Shown: positions 45,039 to 54,939 of the stretch, in pieces | Layout: every line of letters begins with the position of its first letter | Numbering within the stretch: position 1 is the first letter of the stretch | Assembly: GCA_030407315.1 (NCBI GenBank) | Contig: JALQPE010001801.1 | Location: 1-64,000, forward strand | Length of the DNA: 64,000 nucleotides | Direction of reading: 5' to 3' | From: Asparagopsis taxiformis | Lineage: Eukaryota; Rhodophyta; Florideophyceae; Bonnemaisoniales; Bonnemaisoniaceae | Notes under the pieces: model-generated | The model's input: only the letters and a program-made list of their open reading frames with translations | Databases searched by the model: none | What the model was told of the DNA's origin: nothing | Translations under genes and position numbers: made by a program

Positions 45039-47872
45039 TGTCTATCGGACAAGTGGCCTCATATGAGGTCAAATGACCTCATATGAGGCCACTTTTTACC
45101 ACTGTAGTTTAAATTGAAAAAATAAACGAATAGCTCCAATTTTACCACTAGAAGACTCGCCGGCGAGATTAATGATATGGCAGGGCAGAGTGAATGCTGA
45201 AATTTTAATCCTTCCATCAGCAAACTACGTCAACTCAATCTCGATCCTGAAATCACAAAAAATGGTGAAACCAGTTGATTGTCGCCAAGTTGTCGGAAAC
45301 AGGGTTCTCGCCCCTGCCAGACAACTGACATCTATCTCCAAATGTCGCAGGATGTATGGCGCCGGATGGAAGACAAAGATGATATCCGGAACTGTCATTC
45401 GAGTCATTAAGGAGAGAGGCAACAAGCGAATGATGACATCTATCGAGGCTGAGTGGGAGCTGGCCGATGGTAACAAGGTGACATCCCTGCGTCTCTGCAG
45501 TGTGAAGGCACCTGCAGGTGATGAAGAAGACCGTGTGACCGAAGGAGGAGATCAAGCTCAAGACACCGGGAGTGACGGGAATGAGGCCGAAAAATCAGAT
45601 GCAGTCACGCCGCAAGAGCGTGACTTGAGTACGAGTGTTAATACTCAGCCATGTGACACTGGGTCAACCGATGGGCCGGTTGTCATATGCAATGACGTGG
45701 AATGGATTGTATCTGATGTATCTATGCAAATGAATGGTTGGCGCCCCAATCGGTCGTGGAGGGTGATTGGGCCATTGGATGAGATAATATCTGAGGGGCA
45801 CGGTCCATCAGATATGACACCATATGACTATTTCCAGTGGATGTTTCCGATGGGATTTTTAAGTACTATCGTGTCATACTCCAATTACGAACTGGAAAAG
45901 CGGAATCTCAAATCGACCTCGCTGGGAGAGATTTTGAAGTATTTTGGAGTCATTGTACTCATGTCACGATTTGAGTTCAGTGGTAGGCGCTCTCTCTGGA
46001 GTAGTCAATCCGGGACTAAATACATCCCCACACCAATGCTCGGGCACATCATGTCACGCAAACGGTTTGAAGAGCTGAGGCAATACGTGACATACTCCAA
46101 GGTTCGTGACGAAACTGACAGGTGGGGTGTCATATCTGAGTTTATCACCGCCATCAATGACCACAGAAGCTCTCAGGTATTCCCTTCAGATTCTATATGT
46201 GTGGATGAGAGTATGTCAAGGTGGTATGGTCTGGGAGGTGACTGGATCGACATCGGACTCCCACATTACGTCGCGATGGACCGTAAGCCTGAGAATGGAT
46301 GTGAGCTGAAAACTGCATCATGTGGCAATAGTGGCATCATTCTCAGGATGGATGTTGTGATGTCAGCTGAGGAGACACGTGGAAAAGCATTCGAGTCCGA
46401 AACGACGCATGGTGCTGCCGTCACATTAAGGCTCGTCGAACCATGGTTTTATACTCATCGCCTCGTGTGTGCCGATTCATACTTTTCCTCTGTTGAAACG
46501 GCAGAAATACTCTTCAAGCATGGGCTACGTTTCACTGGTGTCGTCAAGAATGCTACAAAGGGATACCCGCTCCAGCATTTGTCCCACTTGGAAGTCACTG
46601 GAAAGGGTGAACACGTGTCTATGGTTGCTAAAGATAGAGATGGTCCGGATCTGATGGCAGTGATGTGGATCGACCGTGACAGAAGGTACTTTATTAGTAC
46701 AGCCGGTACTACTCAGCCTGGGACGCCAATATTCCGAGAGCGTTATCGAAGCAGGAATGGAAGGACATGGAAGGAGGAAATTGACATTCAGATCCCGCAA
46801 GTATGTGAAACATATTATGCGACGTGTTCGCAGGTTGACCGTCACAACCGATGTCGCCAAGATGACCTTATGCTGGAGAAGAAATTTGAGGTCAAAGAAT
46901 GGTCGGCACGTGTCAACACGTCACTTTTGGCCATATGCGTCGTGGATGCCTGGAAGCTGTACTGTGGAGCCATGCACAACAGGGGCAGGATGACACCTCA
47001 TCAGTTCTATACCCAATTGGCTGAAGGACTGATTGACAACTCCATGGATGCAATTGGATTACGTCAGCGACAATCAGATGCACCTGATGTAGAAGAGATG
47101 GAGAGCGGTAGTGGCATTGGAACTCATTTGACGCCGACTACTCGCACTCGCAGGACTTCCAATGGTAGGGATAGCAATGCTATCTATCAAGGTCGTTGCG
47201 ATATTTGCAAGGGAACGAAGAAGTCGAAGTTCGTATGCTCCACTTGCAAACGACTATACCGAAAGGACGTCTTTATCTGTCACCATCAGACAGGTCGTGA
47301 TTGCTTTAAAAAGCATGTCGAGATGTGTCACGATCTTTCCTACGAAGGTCCTTTTTACTAAGTATGCTCTCTCTATGGGTGCTTTAAACGCCCTTTAGTC
47401 ACGCATTGATATCCAAAATAGAAAAATGAGATACTCCTTTAGCCCCCTCCGATTCTGACTGGCGTTCTCGACTTGCTCAGTAAACTTCTGCTTATGGCGG
47501 AATTCCCCTTTATGAAATGTCACCTTATACTGTCTCATGTTCAAGTGGGCGCGTAAGCATCCTAAAGCAGAAGTTGCAACTAAGAATCGGCGAGTTCTCC
47601 GAAGAGAATTTTCGAGCTGCCCAAGCAACTCAGCGAGGAGTCGAACCTCCGCCCTCTGGCTTTCCCGAGAGGTGCCAACCACTCAGCCATATGAGGACAT
47701 GTGTCCGAAAGGCAAGCAATGCTTTATACAATGCAATGCTTGCGTTAGAAGTTTTATAAAAGCGATATAAAGAGGGAATGCTAAATTCTAATAATTTCTA
47801 GTAGATTTTTTTTCTGCCTCATATGAGGCCAGGGTTGACCTCATATGAGGAAATTTTAATGTCCGATAGACA
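45039..47872 (+). mobile_element. piggyBac element, copy 6
   Basis: Full-length, same structure as copy 2. Confidence 0.9.
45172..47361 (+). CDS. piggyBac transposase, copy 6
   Basis: Intact 729 residues, identical protein to copy 2. Confidence 0.93.
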   Translation: MIWQGRVNAEILILPSANYVNSISILKSQKMVKPVDCRQVVGNRVLAPARQLTSISKCRRMYGAGWKTKMISGTVIRVIKERGNKRMMTSIEAEWELADGNKVTSLRLCSVKAPAGDEEDRVTEGGDQAQDTGSDGNEAEKSDAVTPQERDLSTSVNTQPCDTGSTDGPVVICNDVEWIVSDVSMQMNGWRPNRSWRVIGPLDEIISEGHGPSDMTPYDYFQWMFPMGFLSTIVSYSNYELEKRNLKSTSLGEILKYFGVIVLMSRFEFSGRRSLWSSQSGTKYIPTPMLGHIMSRKRFEELRQYVTYSKVRDETDRWGVISEFITAINDHRSSQVFPSDSICVDESMSRWYGLGGDWIDIGLPHYVAMDRKPENGCELKTASCGNSGIILRMDVVMSAEETRGKAFESETTHGAAVTLRLVEPWFYTHRLVCADSYFSSVETAEILFKHGLRFTGVVKNATKGYPLQHLSHLEVTGKGEHVSMVAKDRDGPDLMAVMWIDRDRRYFISTAGTTQPGTPIFRERYRSRNGRTWKEEIDIQIPQVCETYYATCSQVDRHNRCRQDDLMLEKKFEVKEWSARVNTSLLAICVVDAWKLYCGAMHNRGRMTPHQFYTQLAEGLIDNSMDAIGLRQRQSDAPDVEEMESGSGIGTHLTPTTRTRRTSNGRDSNAIYQGRCDICKGTKKSKFVCSTCKRLYRKDVFICHHQTGRDCFKKHVEMCHDLSYEGPFY

Positions 47873-47932
47873 CTAGACAAGTAAAGTTTATCCTTGTAAA
47901 TGTTAGCGAACCATGAGAGAGGGCACCCCTAG

Positions 47933-50764
47933 TGTCTATCGGACAAGTGGCCTCATATGAGGTCAAATGACCTCATATGAGGCCACTTTTTACCACTGTA
48001 GTTTAAATTGAAAAAATAAACGAATAGCTCCAATTTTACCACTAGAAGACTCGCCGGCGAGATTAATGATATGGCAGGGCAGAGTGAATGCTGAAATTTT
48101 AATCCTTCCATCAGCAAACTACGTCAACTCAATCTCGATCCTGAAATCACAAAAAATGGTGAAACCAGTTGATTGTCGCCAAGTTGTCGGAAACAGGGTT
48201 CTCGCCCCTGCCAGACAACTGACATCTATCTCCAAATGTCGCAGGATGTATGGCGCCGGATGGAAGACAAAGATGATATCCGGAACTGTCATTCGAGTCA
48301 TTAAGGAGAGAGGCAACAAGCGAATGATGACATCTATCGAGGCTGAGTGGGAGCTGGCCGATGGTAACAAGGTGACATCCCTGCGTCTCTGCAGTGTGAA
48401 GGCACCTGCAGGTGATGAAGAAGACCGTGTGACCGAAGGAGGAGATCAAGCTCAAGACACCGGGAGTGACGGGAATGAGGCCGAAAAATCAGATGCAGTC
48501 ACGCCGCAAGAGCGTGACTTGAGTACGAGTGTTAATACTCAGCCATGTGACACTGGGTCAACCGATGGGCCGGTTGTCATATGCAATGACGTGGAATGGA
48601 TTGTATCTGATGTATCTATGCAAATGAATGGTTGGCGCCCCAATCGGTCGTGGAGGGTGATTGGGCCATTGGATGAGATAATATCTGAGGGGCACGGTCC
48701 ATCAGATATGACACCATATGACTATTTCCAGTGGATGTTTCCGATGGGATTTTTAAGTACTATCGTGTCATACTCCAATTACGAACTGGAAAAGCGGAAT
48801 CTCAAATCGACCTCGCTGGGAGAGATTTTGAAGTATTTTGGAGTCATTGTACTCATGTCACGATTTGAGTTCAGTGGTAGGCGCTCTCTCTGGAGTAGTC
48901 AATCCGGGACTAAATACATCCCCACACCAATGCTCGGGCACATCATGTCACGCAAACGGTTTGAAGAGCTGAGGCAATACGTGACATACTCCAAGGTTCG
49001 TGACGAAACTGACCGGTGGGGTGTCATATCTGAGTTTATCACCGCCATCAATGACCACAGAAGCTCTCAGGTATTCCCTTCAGATTCTATATGTGTGGAT
49101 GAGAGTATGTCAAGGTGGTATGGTCTGGGAGGTGACTGGATCGACATCGGACTCCCACATTACGTCGCGATGGACCGTAAGCCTGAGAATGGATGTGAGC
49201 TGAAAACTGCATCATGTGGCAATAGTGGCATCATTCTCAGGATGGATGTTGTGATGTCAGCTGAGGAGACACGTGGAAAAGCATTCGAGTCCGAAACGAC
49301 GCATGGTGCTGCCGTCACATTAAGGCTCGTCGAACCATGGTTTTATACTCATCGCCTCGTGTGTGCCGATTCATACTTTTCCTCTGTTGAAACGGCAGAA
49401 ATACTCTTCAAGCATGGGCTACGTTTCACTGGTGTCGTCAAGAATGCTACAAAGGGATACCCGCTCCAGAATTTGTCCCACTTGGAAGTCACTGGAAAGG
49501 GTGAACACGTGTCTATGGTTGCTAAAGATAGAGATGGTCCGGATCTGATGGCAGTGATGTGGATCGACCGTGACAGAAGGTACTTTATTAGTACAGCCGG
49601 TACTACTCAGCCTGGGACGCCAATATTCCGAGAGCGTTATCGAAGCAGGAATGGCAGGACATGGAAGGAGGAAATTGACATTCAGATCCCGCAAGTATGT
49701 GAAACATATTATGCGACGTGTTCGCAGTTGGACCGTCACAACTGATGTCGCCAAGATGACCTTATGCTGGAGAAGAAATTTGAGGTCAAAGAATGGTCGG
49801 CACGTGTCAACACGTCACTTTTGGCCATATGCGTCGTGGATGCCTGGAAGCTGTACTGTGGAGCCATGCATAACAGGGGCAGGATGACACCTCATCAGTT
49901 CTATACCCAATTGGCTGAAGGACTGATTGACAACTCCATGGATGCAATTGGATTACGTCAGCGACAATCAGATGCACCTGATGTGGAAGAGATGGAGAGC
50001 GGTAGTGGCATTGGAACTCATTTGACGCCGACTACTCGCACTCGCAGGACTTCCAATGGTAGGGATAGCAATGCTATCTATCAAGGTCGTTGCGATATTT
50101 GCAAGGGAACGAAGAAGTCGAAGTTCGTATGCTCCACTTGCAAACGACTATACCGAAAGGATGTCTTTATCTGTCACCATCAGACAGGTCGTGATTGCTT
50201 TAAAAAGCATGTCGAGATGTGTCACGATCTTTCCTACGAAGGTCCTTTTTACTAAGTATACTCTCTCTATGGGTGCTTTAAACGCCTTTAGTCACGCATT
50301 GATATCCAAAATAGAAAAATGAGATACTCCTTTAGCCCCCTCCGATTCTGACTGGCGTTCTCGACTTGCTCAGTAAACTTCTGCTTATGGCGGAATTCCC
50401 CTTTATGAAATGTCACCTTATACTGTCTCATGTTCAAGTGGGCGCGTAAGCATCCTAAAGCAGAAGTTGCAACTAAGAATCGGCGAGTTCTCCGAAGAGA
50501 ATTTTCGAGCTGCCCAAGCAACTCAGCGAGGAGTCGAACCTCCGCCCTCTGGCTTTCCCGAGAGGTGCCAACCACTCAGCCATATGAGGACATGTGTCCG
50601 AAAGGCAAGCAATGCTTTATACAATGCAATGCTTGCGTTAGAAGTTTTATAAAAGCGATATAAAGAGGGAATGCTAAATTCTAATAATTTCTAGTAGATT
50701 TTTTTTCTGCCTCATATGAGGCCAGGGTTGACCTCATATGAGGAATTTTAATGTCCGATAGACA
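47933..50764 (+). mobile_element. piggyBac element, copy 7 (diverged 3' part)
   Basis: Both ends are present, and the right CTAG is at 50765-50768. The element is two bases shorter because of single-base losses after the coding region and in the right terminal zone. All the differences from copies 2-6 that I found lie right of about 49012. Confidence 0.9.
48066..50255 (+). pseudogene. piggyBac transposase, copy 7, premature stop
   Basis: Codon 560 changed from CGA to TGA (49743-49745), directly after the third catalytic aspartate (LDRHN). The remaining frame continues to the usual TAA. Nearby changes include H to N in PLQHLSH and V to L before the aspartate. A truncated product would keep the three aspartates but lose the C-terminal zinc domain, so it could at most act as a partner or inhibitor. 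Confidence 0.9.
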
Positions 50765-51062
50765 CTAGCGAGAAAAATTATTTTACTCATCGCGAAAATA
50801 ACTTTCTCTGAACATATGTATTGGATTGCATATCCGACAGTATGGATGATCCATATCAACCCGGTATCACCAAGCAATAGAAAAAACGTAGAGGACAAAT
50901 AGGACAACGAATTTAAGTGGAAAATTGTTAAAAAAACAAAATTCTACAAGGGAATATAAAAAAGGTTTCGCCATGACTAGTGACTATCGGACAATGCGTG
51001 CATCCGAAAATCGCCACTCCACCACCATGCCACTCAAGTGACTGTATTGCAATGCCCGAGCT
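50765..51062. repeat. Right flank with a stray piggyBac-type terminus
   Basis: CTAGTGACTATCGGACA at 50977-50993 matches the element end with one base change, but no palindrome pair or coding region follows. It is a solo end or the relic of an older, deleted copy. The rest is AT-rich and featureless. Confidence 0.5.
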
Positions 51063-52036
51063 GTCGATTCGACTTAGGGTAGTGAGCCGATTCGGCTAAG
51101 CACCGCAAGGTGTTCGAGCCCTCCTGTCTCGGTAGTCAGGCTCAGGGTAGAGGTAGTAGAGCTAAGGCGGATCGCCTGCTTGACTGTGGGTTGTAAGGCC
51201 ACACAGACGGTACGTCGAGAATCATGGTTCAAGTGATACTGCTTTGCAGGTGAGAGATTGGCTTGTCAGGCCAACCCTAAAGGGGTAGAAGGGATAGCGC
51301 AAACACTGGATCAGTGGTGCACTGAAGTGGTAGTGTGTGACGGTGATACACCGGGTGTCAACGGACACTTAGTTTGTGAGGGGAATGACCAACGGTCGAG
51401 GAGGAAATGAAGGGGAGCTGATGCAGCGTGAATGGTTGTCTACCAAGCAGATGAGGGTACCTGATAGGTGGAAAAGGGGTGAGTGGGCACGTGAACCACG
51501 AGAGGCACGTGCAGGTAAGAGAACCTGGAAGGGCAGAGGGGAAGCTGATGCAGCGAGATGGCGATGCCAGAGGCGCTGGTACAGCGGTAAGAGTAGGGCC
51601 GTACTTGTGCCACGCACTATAGCCACAGGCGGAGTAGGAAAACAGTTACTGCGATCCGCAGGATGGGGGCGAAGCGACACGATCAGGTCCGGTGGTACAC
51701 CAAGAGGCCGAAGACTCCTGATAGAGGGGCACGCGCGCCACAGGCTGCGCGTGGTAAGGGATAATGCTGATACAGTGGGTGGAGTGCCAAGGGCAAACGC
51801 TGGATCAGCGACGAACGGGTACCGGAAGGGTGCCAAGTACTATAGTCAAGGGAGAAGCAGGCTGACTAAGACGGCGAAACGCACCTTGGGAGCAAAATGA
51901 CAACCGAACTTCCGGTGACTTTACAATCGAAGAACTGGGCGATCCGCCGTAAAATAAATACTATGTTACAGCACGGTGGCTAGCCCTAAGTGAACTTCTA
52001 CGGTTGTCAGTGGATAGGCTAAATACTGGTACAGTA
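51063..52036 (+). other. Array of small hairpins with 3-nt loops
   Basis: Non-coding in appearance. It contains many perfect short inverted repeats of 5+3+5 or 4+3+4 nt. The 5-bp ones are at 51085 (AGCCG-ATT-CGGCT), 51165 (AGGCG-GAT-CGCCT), 51304 (CACTG-GAT-CAGTG), 51341 (CGGTG-ATA-CACCG), 51574 (CGCTG-GTA-CAGCG), 51649 (CTGCG-ATC-CGCAG), 51798 (CGCTG-GAT-CAGCG) and 52024 (TACTG-GTA-CAGTA). The 4-bp ones are at 51063, 51206, 51387, 51417, 51469, 51490, 51544, 51559, 51691 and 51938. Several are preceded by a shared context (G-CAAAC or CTAAAT). Stem sequences differ while pairing is kept. Function unknown. Confidence 0.6.
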
Positions 52037-52089
52037 GGGCGGTCGGAAAAACCCTAAGTGGCCGGGGTGGCCGGCGTGGTTAACCCTCT

Positions 52090-52439
52090 GTTAGTGTAGT
52101 GTACAACAGCTAGTGCTGGTGTACAACTTCAGTGTACCACAGAGTCCAAGTGTACTGCGTCCAGTGATTCACTTTGGACAGGCAAAGTATCCAAAATACA
52201 ATGGGAATCAAAGTTCCAAAAAATATGTTACAAATTATTGGTGTTTCACCATGAAAGGCGGTCCACCACATGGCTTTGCACCACAGTGACCAACAAAAAC
52301 ACGAGAAAAGTGGCGGAAATTCGCTACTTCAGAGGATATGATCCGGGGTTTCGAGGCTCCGTTCACTCCGCCACTTTACTTTCATTCCTATAGATAGTAT
52401 GGATAGTATCCACGTGTAGGTAAGAATCAGGTATTTGAA
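52090..52439. other. Upstream region of the Harbinger-like relic
   Basis: Contains short inverted pairs: GTGTAC around an AGCTAGTGCT core (52100-52125), and AAAGTGGCGGA (about 52313) with TCCGCCACTTT (about 52367). One of these may be an element end, but no matching right end was found because the 3' part is truncated. Confidence 0.3.
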
Positions 52440-53300
52440 ATGACACCGCTCTCGAAACAGCACCACCTGATAACAGCAGCTTCTGCCGTTGCAGTCTGCT
52501 CAGCGGCACTCGCAGTGATGCTCATAGTCGTAAAAACATCACCAAGGCATCAGGAGAAGGCAGTGCAGGAGCAGGAAACCTGCAAAGTACCGCCGTTTGG
52601 CACTGTTGCAGCCAGTGCAAACTAGCTTGAGTACACCTTGGAATCAGATCTTGGCGTGTGGAACAGACGACGACTTTCTGGTATCAACTAATTTTACGAA
52701 GGATATATTGTTACACAAACTGTTACCAATATTTGAGGAGAAAAGAAAGCTTTATCGCTTCGGGAGTCCGTTCCGAAGAGGACCAAAGAAAAAAGGTCGG
52801 AATCCGCAGCTGAAAACGGTAGACCTTCTCGGTTTGTCACTATGGTACATCAAGTCAAAGCAGACTGTATACAGTCTGTGTCCCTTATTTTGAGTCGTAG
52901 ATAGCACTATTGACATATGGCTCGACTACAGCCTGGACGTGCTATGTAAAGCCGTGAAAACAGATATGAACTGTGCAATACGTTGGCAAAGTTTTGAAGA
53001 GATGAAAAGATCGGAACAGCTATTGACTGAAAATAGGAAGTATGGGTCACTATTAAAAGGTTCATTTGGAGTGACATATGGTTGGATAATGCCTTGCGCT
53101 GTGTTTTCGGACCCAAACATGCAGAATGCTTACTTTGAAGGTTTTACACGGTCTGTGGAAGTGAAAAACTTGTTCGTGTTCAATTCCTTCGGTGAGATTA
53201 TTCACGCCGCTGTCAATTACCCTCGAAGATGGCATGAAAAGAAAATTGCTACTATGTCTGGGTTGTACGATCGAAAGCTATCAGATGACATGCGTCTGTG
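52440..53300 (+). pseudogene. Harbinger-like (DDE_Tnp_4) transposase relic
   Basis: The ATG at 52440 opens a short frame with a hydrophobic stretch. A frame change near 52600 leads into TPWNQILACGTDDDFLV, LLPIFEEKRKLY and a basic GRP-like segment, then LLGLSLWYIKS. An in-frame TGA at 52891-52893 follows. The same frame continues with FGVTYGWIMPCAVF, NLFVFNSFGEIIHAAVNYP, RRWHEKKIA and GLYDRKLSD, the DDE region of HARBI1-like proteins. The usual GSWHD is RRWHE, so a catalytic aspartate seems lost. Coding similarity stops at 53294, where the CTAGTA/GGACGTCC repeat begins. It is inactive. Confidence 0.65.
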
Positions 53301-53520
53301 TTCTCGGAAATGGACGCGGACGTCCACAACCTCTAGTACACCTAGTATTACTAGGCGGACGTCCATGTTCTCCAGTATTTTTGGATGTCCGCCTAGAACC
53401 GGACGTCCATGCGGTCTAGTACGTCTAGTATTACTAGGACGACATTCATTGTTTCTAGTACCACGGATGTCCCCCTCGGGATGGACTTCCGCCATGTCTA
53501 TGTCCACCTAGGACGGGCGC
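53294..53520. repeat. CTAGTA / GGACGTCC repeat cluster, second locus
   Basis: Repeated TCTAGTA, TATTACTAGG and GGACGTCCA motifs in both orientations. The first 46 bp are the inverted counterpart of 17727-17772. It truncates the Harbinger-like gene here, just as the other copy abuts the helicase relic. Confidence 0.65.
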
Positions 53521-53639
53521 CGGTTCAGAAATTCAAAAATTTCGACCCCAGAAATTTCTGCCGCCGTGCTCGACATGGATGTCCGCATCCATCACGGCGA
53601 CCACTCTATTTTTCCTTGTCGGTCGACTCCAATTTTGTC

Positions 53640-54560
53640 TTTAATTTTTTCATCCTCTCGCTCACACCCCCTTCCATTTGGTGCTCACCTCCCCCGTACT
53701 GTACCTCAAACACCCCCAATACCACTCTAGCACGCATTTTCAGCTACCTATCCCCGCTTCCACGGTGCACACCTCCATTCCATACCTACTTTTCTGCTCT
53801 ACCGTACAGATTTCGTATAACCAGTCCTCATAATACCTCAGAATAGGGAAAAACATCCCCTATCCCCTCGACCATGCTCTCCCCCATCACCTTTGCAACG
53901 TATTGTTCTTCAATACCCTCTCTCCTCTACCTTCAACCCATCTCCTTCGCCCTCTCCACAAACTTCCCCTGCAGCTTACTCTTCGACCTGCTCCACCCCT
54001 CCCTCCCTCACCTGCTACATGCCCCCACGCCATCCGCATCTTCGATACCGTATACACCACCACCACCGGCCCACGCTCCCGCTCCCCCGCCGTCTCCCCA
54101 GAAACCTCCCCGCTCTGAACCACATATCAACCCCCCACTTCGCACCCATCCCCCCACTCTCCTCCCTCCCCAAATACAATAACCCTCTTCTTCCCCATCA
54201 CATTCCCACTCACCACAGCCAGAACAGACGCCACCCCCCTTCCCACCTCTTTCTCCTCACTTTCCTAAAACCCCCTCCTCTCGGGGCCTTCAACCGCACC
54301 CTCCTACGGTCCCACCTAAACACCTCCTCCGCCCTCACTACCCCAACACCCCGCAGCGTCTCCCCAATCCCCATAATATGCTTGTCGGCACTCCTCTCCG
54401 AATCACACTCCAATCTAAACCCGCACTCCGTACATTTCCACTTCCCCCTGTACCATCCCATCCCAAGATTCCATCCACCCCCCACAGAACACATCCTCAT
54501 ACCACAGAAGAATTTTCTTCCTCTCATACCTCATCCTTAAAACCTCCATCTCCTCCATGT
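53640..54560. other. Strongly pyrimidine-biased strand segment
   Basis: For about 900 bp the plus strand is very rich in C and T and poor in G. Frames on both strands are low-complexity products of this bias. One minus frame (54527-54210) has CTECGFRLEC and a later His, resembling a zinc finger, but its composition makes this weak. Confidence 0.5.
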
Positions 54561-54939
54561 AAATTTCGATGTAAATATTTTCTCCACTATGCAAACTCAT
54601 ACATGTATGAGCGTATGCCTTTCCGCTTCGTCAACCCTGAATATTTGTATTCATGTATTCATAAAATGGAGCCACCCACATCCCTATCCCGTTCTGCAAG
54701 CTTTACAAACCACCAGACGCATACTCCACAACTATACAACAAACACTACTCGCTATCTCAGACGACGCGGTACACAAGTAGCGTAGTCTCAACCTTCCGT
54801 GACGCCTTCCCTGATGCGTACAAGTGCGAAACACGTCTAGACGTATATCAGAAGTGAGCGCGGGAATTTTCGGCACAGGAGATGCTGGGCCACCAAATTG
54901 ATTTTTCGGAAATTTTAGAATTTCTGGGCTGGCCAGCAG

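Larger units (their letters stand above)
30569..50764 (+). repeat. Head-to-tail array of seven piggyBac elements, period 2894 bp
   Basis: Seven elements of 2834 bp (the last 2832) are separated by six identical 60-bp spacers that start and end with CTAG. Copy 1 differs from copies 2-6 by one base in the 5' coding part (near 30752). Copies 2-6 look identical. Copy 7 matches them through its 5' part, then diverges from about 49012 to its 3' end (about a dozen changes). The outer flanks (GAAT before, CGAG after) differ from the spacer. This is the pattern expected from unequal recombination between two nearby, slightly different insertions. Confidence 0.95.

Noticed and set aside
30569..50764. 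CRISPR-like reading of the regular repeats
   Set aside because: The units are 2.9-kb transposons with coding regions, not short repeats with unique spacers; the 60-bp spacers are identical.
51085..51125. tRNA variable-arm-like segment (CACCGCAAGGTG before TTCGAGCC)
   Set aside because: No A box or acceptor stem; better explained as part of the mini-hairpin field.
51376..51900. 174-codon plus frame
   Set aside because: Composition is set by the hairpin-rich sequence (many R, G, W), and a minus frame is open over the same bases. No motif.
53887..54527. Zinc-finger-like minus frames in the pyrimidine-biased segment
   Set aside because: Overlapping frames on both strands arise from base bias; one C-x2-C pair is not enough.
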